From positions 2,976,001 to 3,040,000 of the forward strand of contig NC_039481.1 in NCBI RefSeq assembly GCF_003590095.1: DNA of 64,000 bases, given 5' to 3'. The position numbers and the translations under genes were made by a program. Shown piece after piece: positions 63,351 through 64,000 of this stretch. The notes under the pieces are model-generated. The model was not told the DNA's origin, did not search any database, and saw only the letters and a program-made list of their open reading frames with translations. This DNA is from Trichoplusia ni (taxonomy: Eukaryota; Arthropoda; Insecta; Lepidoptera; Noctuidae). Positions within the stretch are counted from its first letter, which is position 1, and every line of letters starts with the position of its first letter.

Positions 63351-63754
63351 AATAAACAATCTGCTATATGAACCGGCAAAAAAATCCTCAACAAACCTTA
63401 TCTCTGAATCTACGATGTGTCAGTCTACGTTAGTTAGCACATAACAATACGTTGCGGCGACATTTATAGAGAATCGATTTAATGGTTTAATGCGGGCAAA
63501 GTTAAAAGCAGATAGTCATCGTTCATAGCGCCATCGACATTTTACTCGACATAAATAAATGGCATTATTGAAAAAAAAAATACATTTATCTTCATATGAC
63601 ATTTATATTTTATTTTTATTAGTTTAAAGAGTAAGCTTATCTGTGTGTGTCACCTTAGTTCTTAAACGGGTGATCACATTCAACTTTTTGCTCAAAGTAC
63701 ATATGTTATGCCATTGCCAAGTAATTTCAAAGCAATTTATTAGATTTTGGTGTA

Positions 63755-63835
63755 GCCATCCGTTTGTCCGTCCTTTACCAGGCTGTATCCCATGAACCGT
63801 GATTAGGTGCTCAAAAGTTAGTTTTTTAAATATGA
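63755..63835 (+). repeat. Fragment of the CGTACCCAAAGGG-type element, middle portion
   Basis: CCGTTTGTCCGTCCTTTACC, AGGCTGTATCCCATGAACCG and TGATTAGGTGCTCAAAAGTT match 43530-43600. Confidence 0.6.
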
Positions 63836-64000
63836 TAATTTTTTTTTTATATTTAATTATAAATTGTCTATAAAGATTCATAAATTCCTTTTACCCGAGT
63901 AATCCAAGAAATTCAACCTTGTGACGAAAATATTGTAATGAAGTTACATAGTTGACATTGTAGTGGCGCGGACGGCATGCAAGCAATTAAATAATACCAT

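Noticed and set aside
1..64000. CRISPR arrays, bacterial operons, rRNA or intact tRNA genes
   Set aside because: None seen. The only tRNA-like signal is the SINE head at 32730-32822, which is too diverged to be called a tRNA gene.

Overview
This window is insect nuclear DNA, almost certainly from a moth or butterfly. It is AT-rich, its genes are split by GT-AG introns, and it is littered with degenerate short repeats of the kinds spread through lepidopteran genomes. These include elements opening CTAGCTGTTGCCCGCG, copies of a repeat containing CGTACCCAAAGGGTAAAAAC, and LINE/SINE tails containing CAGCAGTGGGAC. The species was not identified.

Three protein-coding genes are supported, all on the minus strand. 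(1) Positions 38-9409 hold 29 exons (1654 codons) of a type V/XI-like fibrillar procollagen: signal peptide, thrombospondin-N-like (TSPN) domain, acidic variable region, minor helix, an uninterrupted 337-triplet major helix, and the start of the C-propeptide. The rest of the C-propeptide lies beyond the left edge of the window. (2) Positions 14659-27111 hold a complete four-exon zeta-class glutathione transferase (maleylacetoacetate isomerase, 233 aa) with a 10 kb first intron and a basic N-terminal extension. (3) Positions 29766-30993 hold a two-exon secreted protein of 311 aa that I do not recognise. It has a signal peptide, several dibasic sites and a C-terminal glycine, which gives it the form of a neuropeptide precursor.

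From about 31 kb to 64 kb I find no host gene, only unique AT-rich DNA and repeat remnants. The main structure there is at 38669-40545: a 1877-bp fold-back element with two 730-bp arms that are almost identical inverted copies. It is flanked by an 8-bp direct repeat (TCTTTTGA). Each arm carries five copies of a TGGCTCCTCAATC motif in both orientations. The 417-bp centre encodes a fragment that looks like the last exon of a ubiquitin-specific protease (zinc-ribbon cysteines and a GHY His box). This is the best candidate for something undescribed.

The three genes do not form an obvious pathway: extracellular matrix, tyrosine catabolism and a putative secreted signal. Their shared strand is probably incidental.
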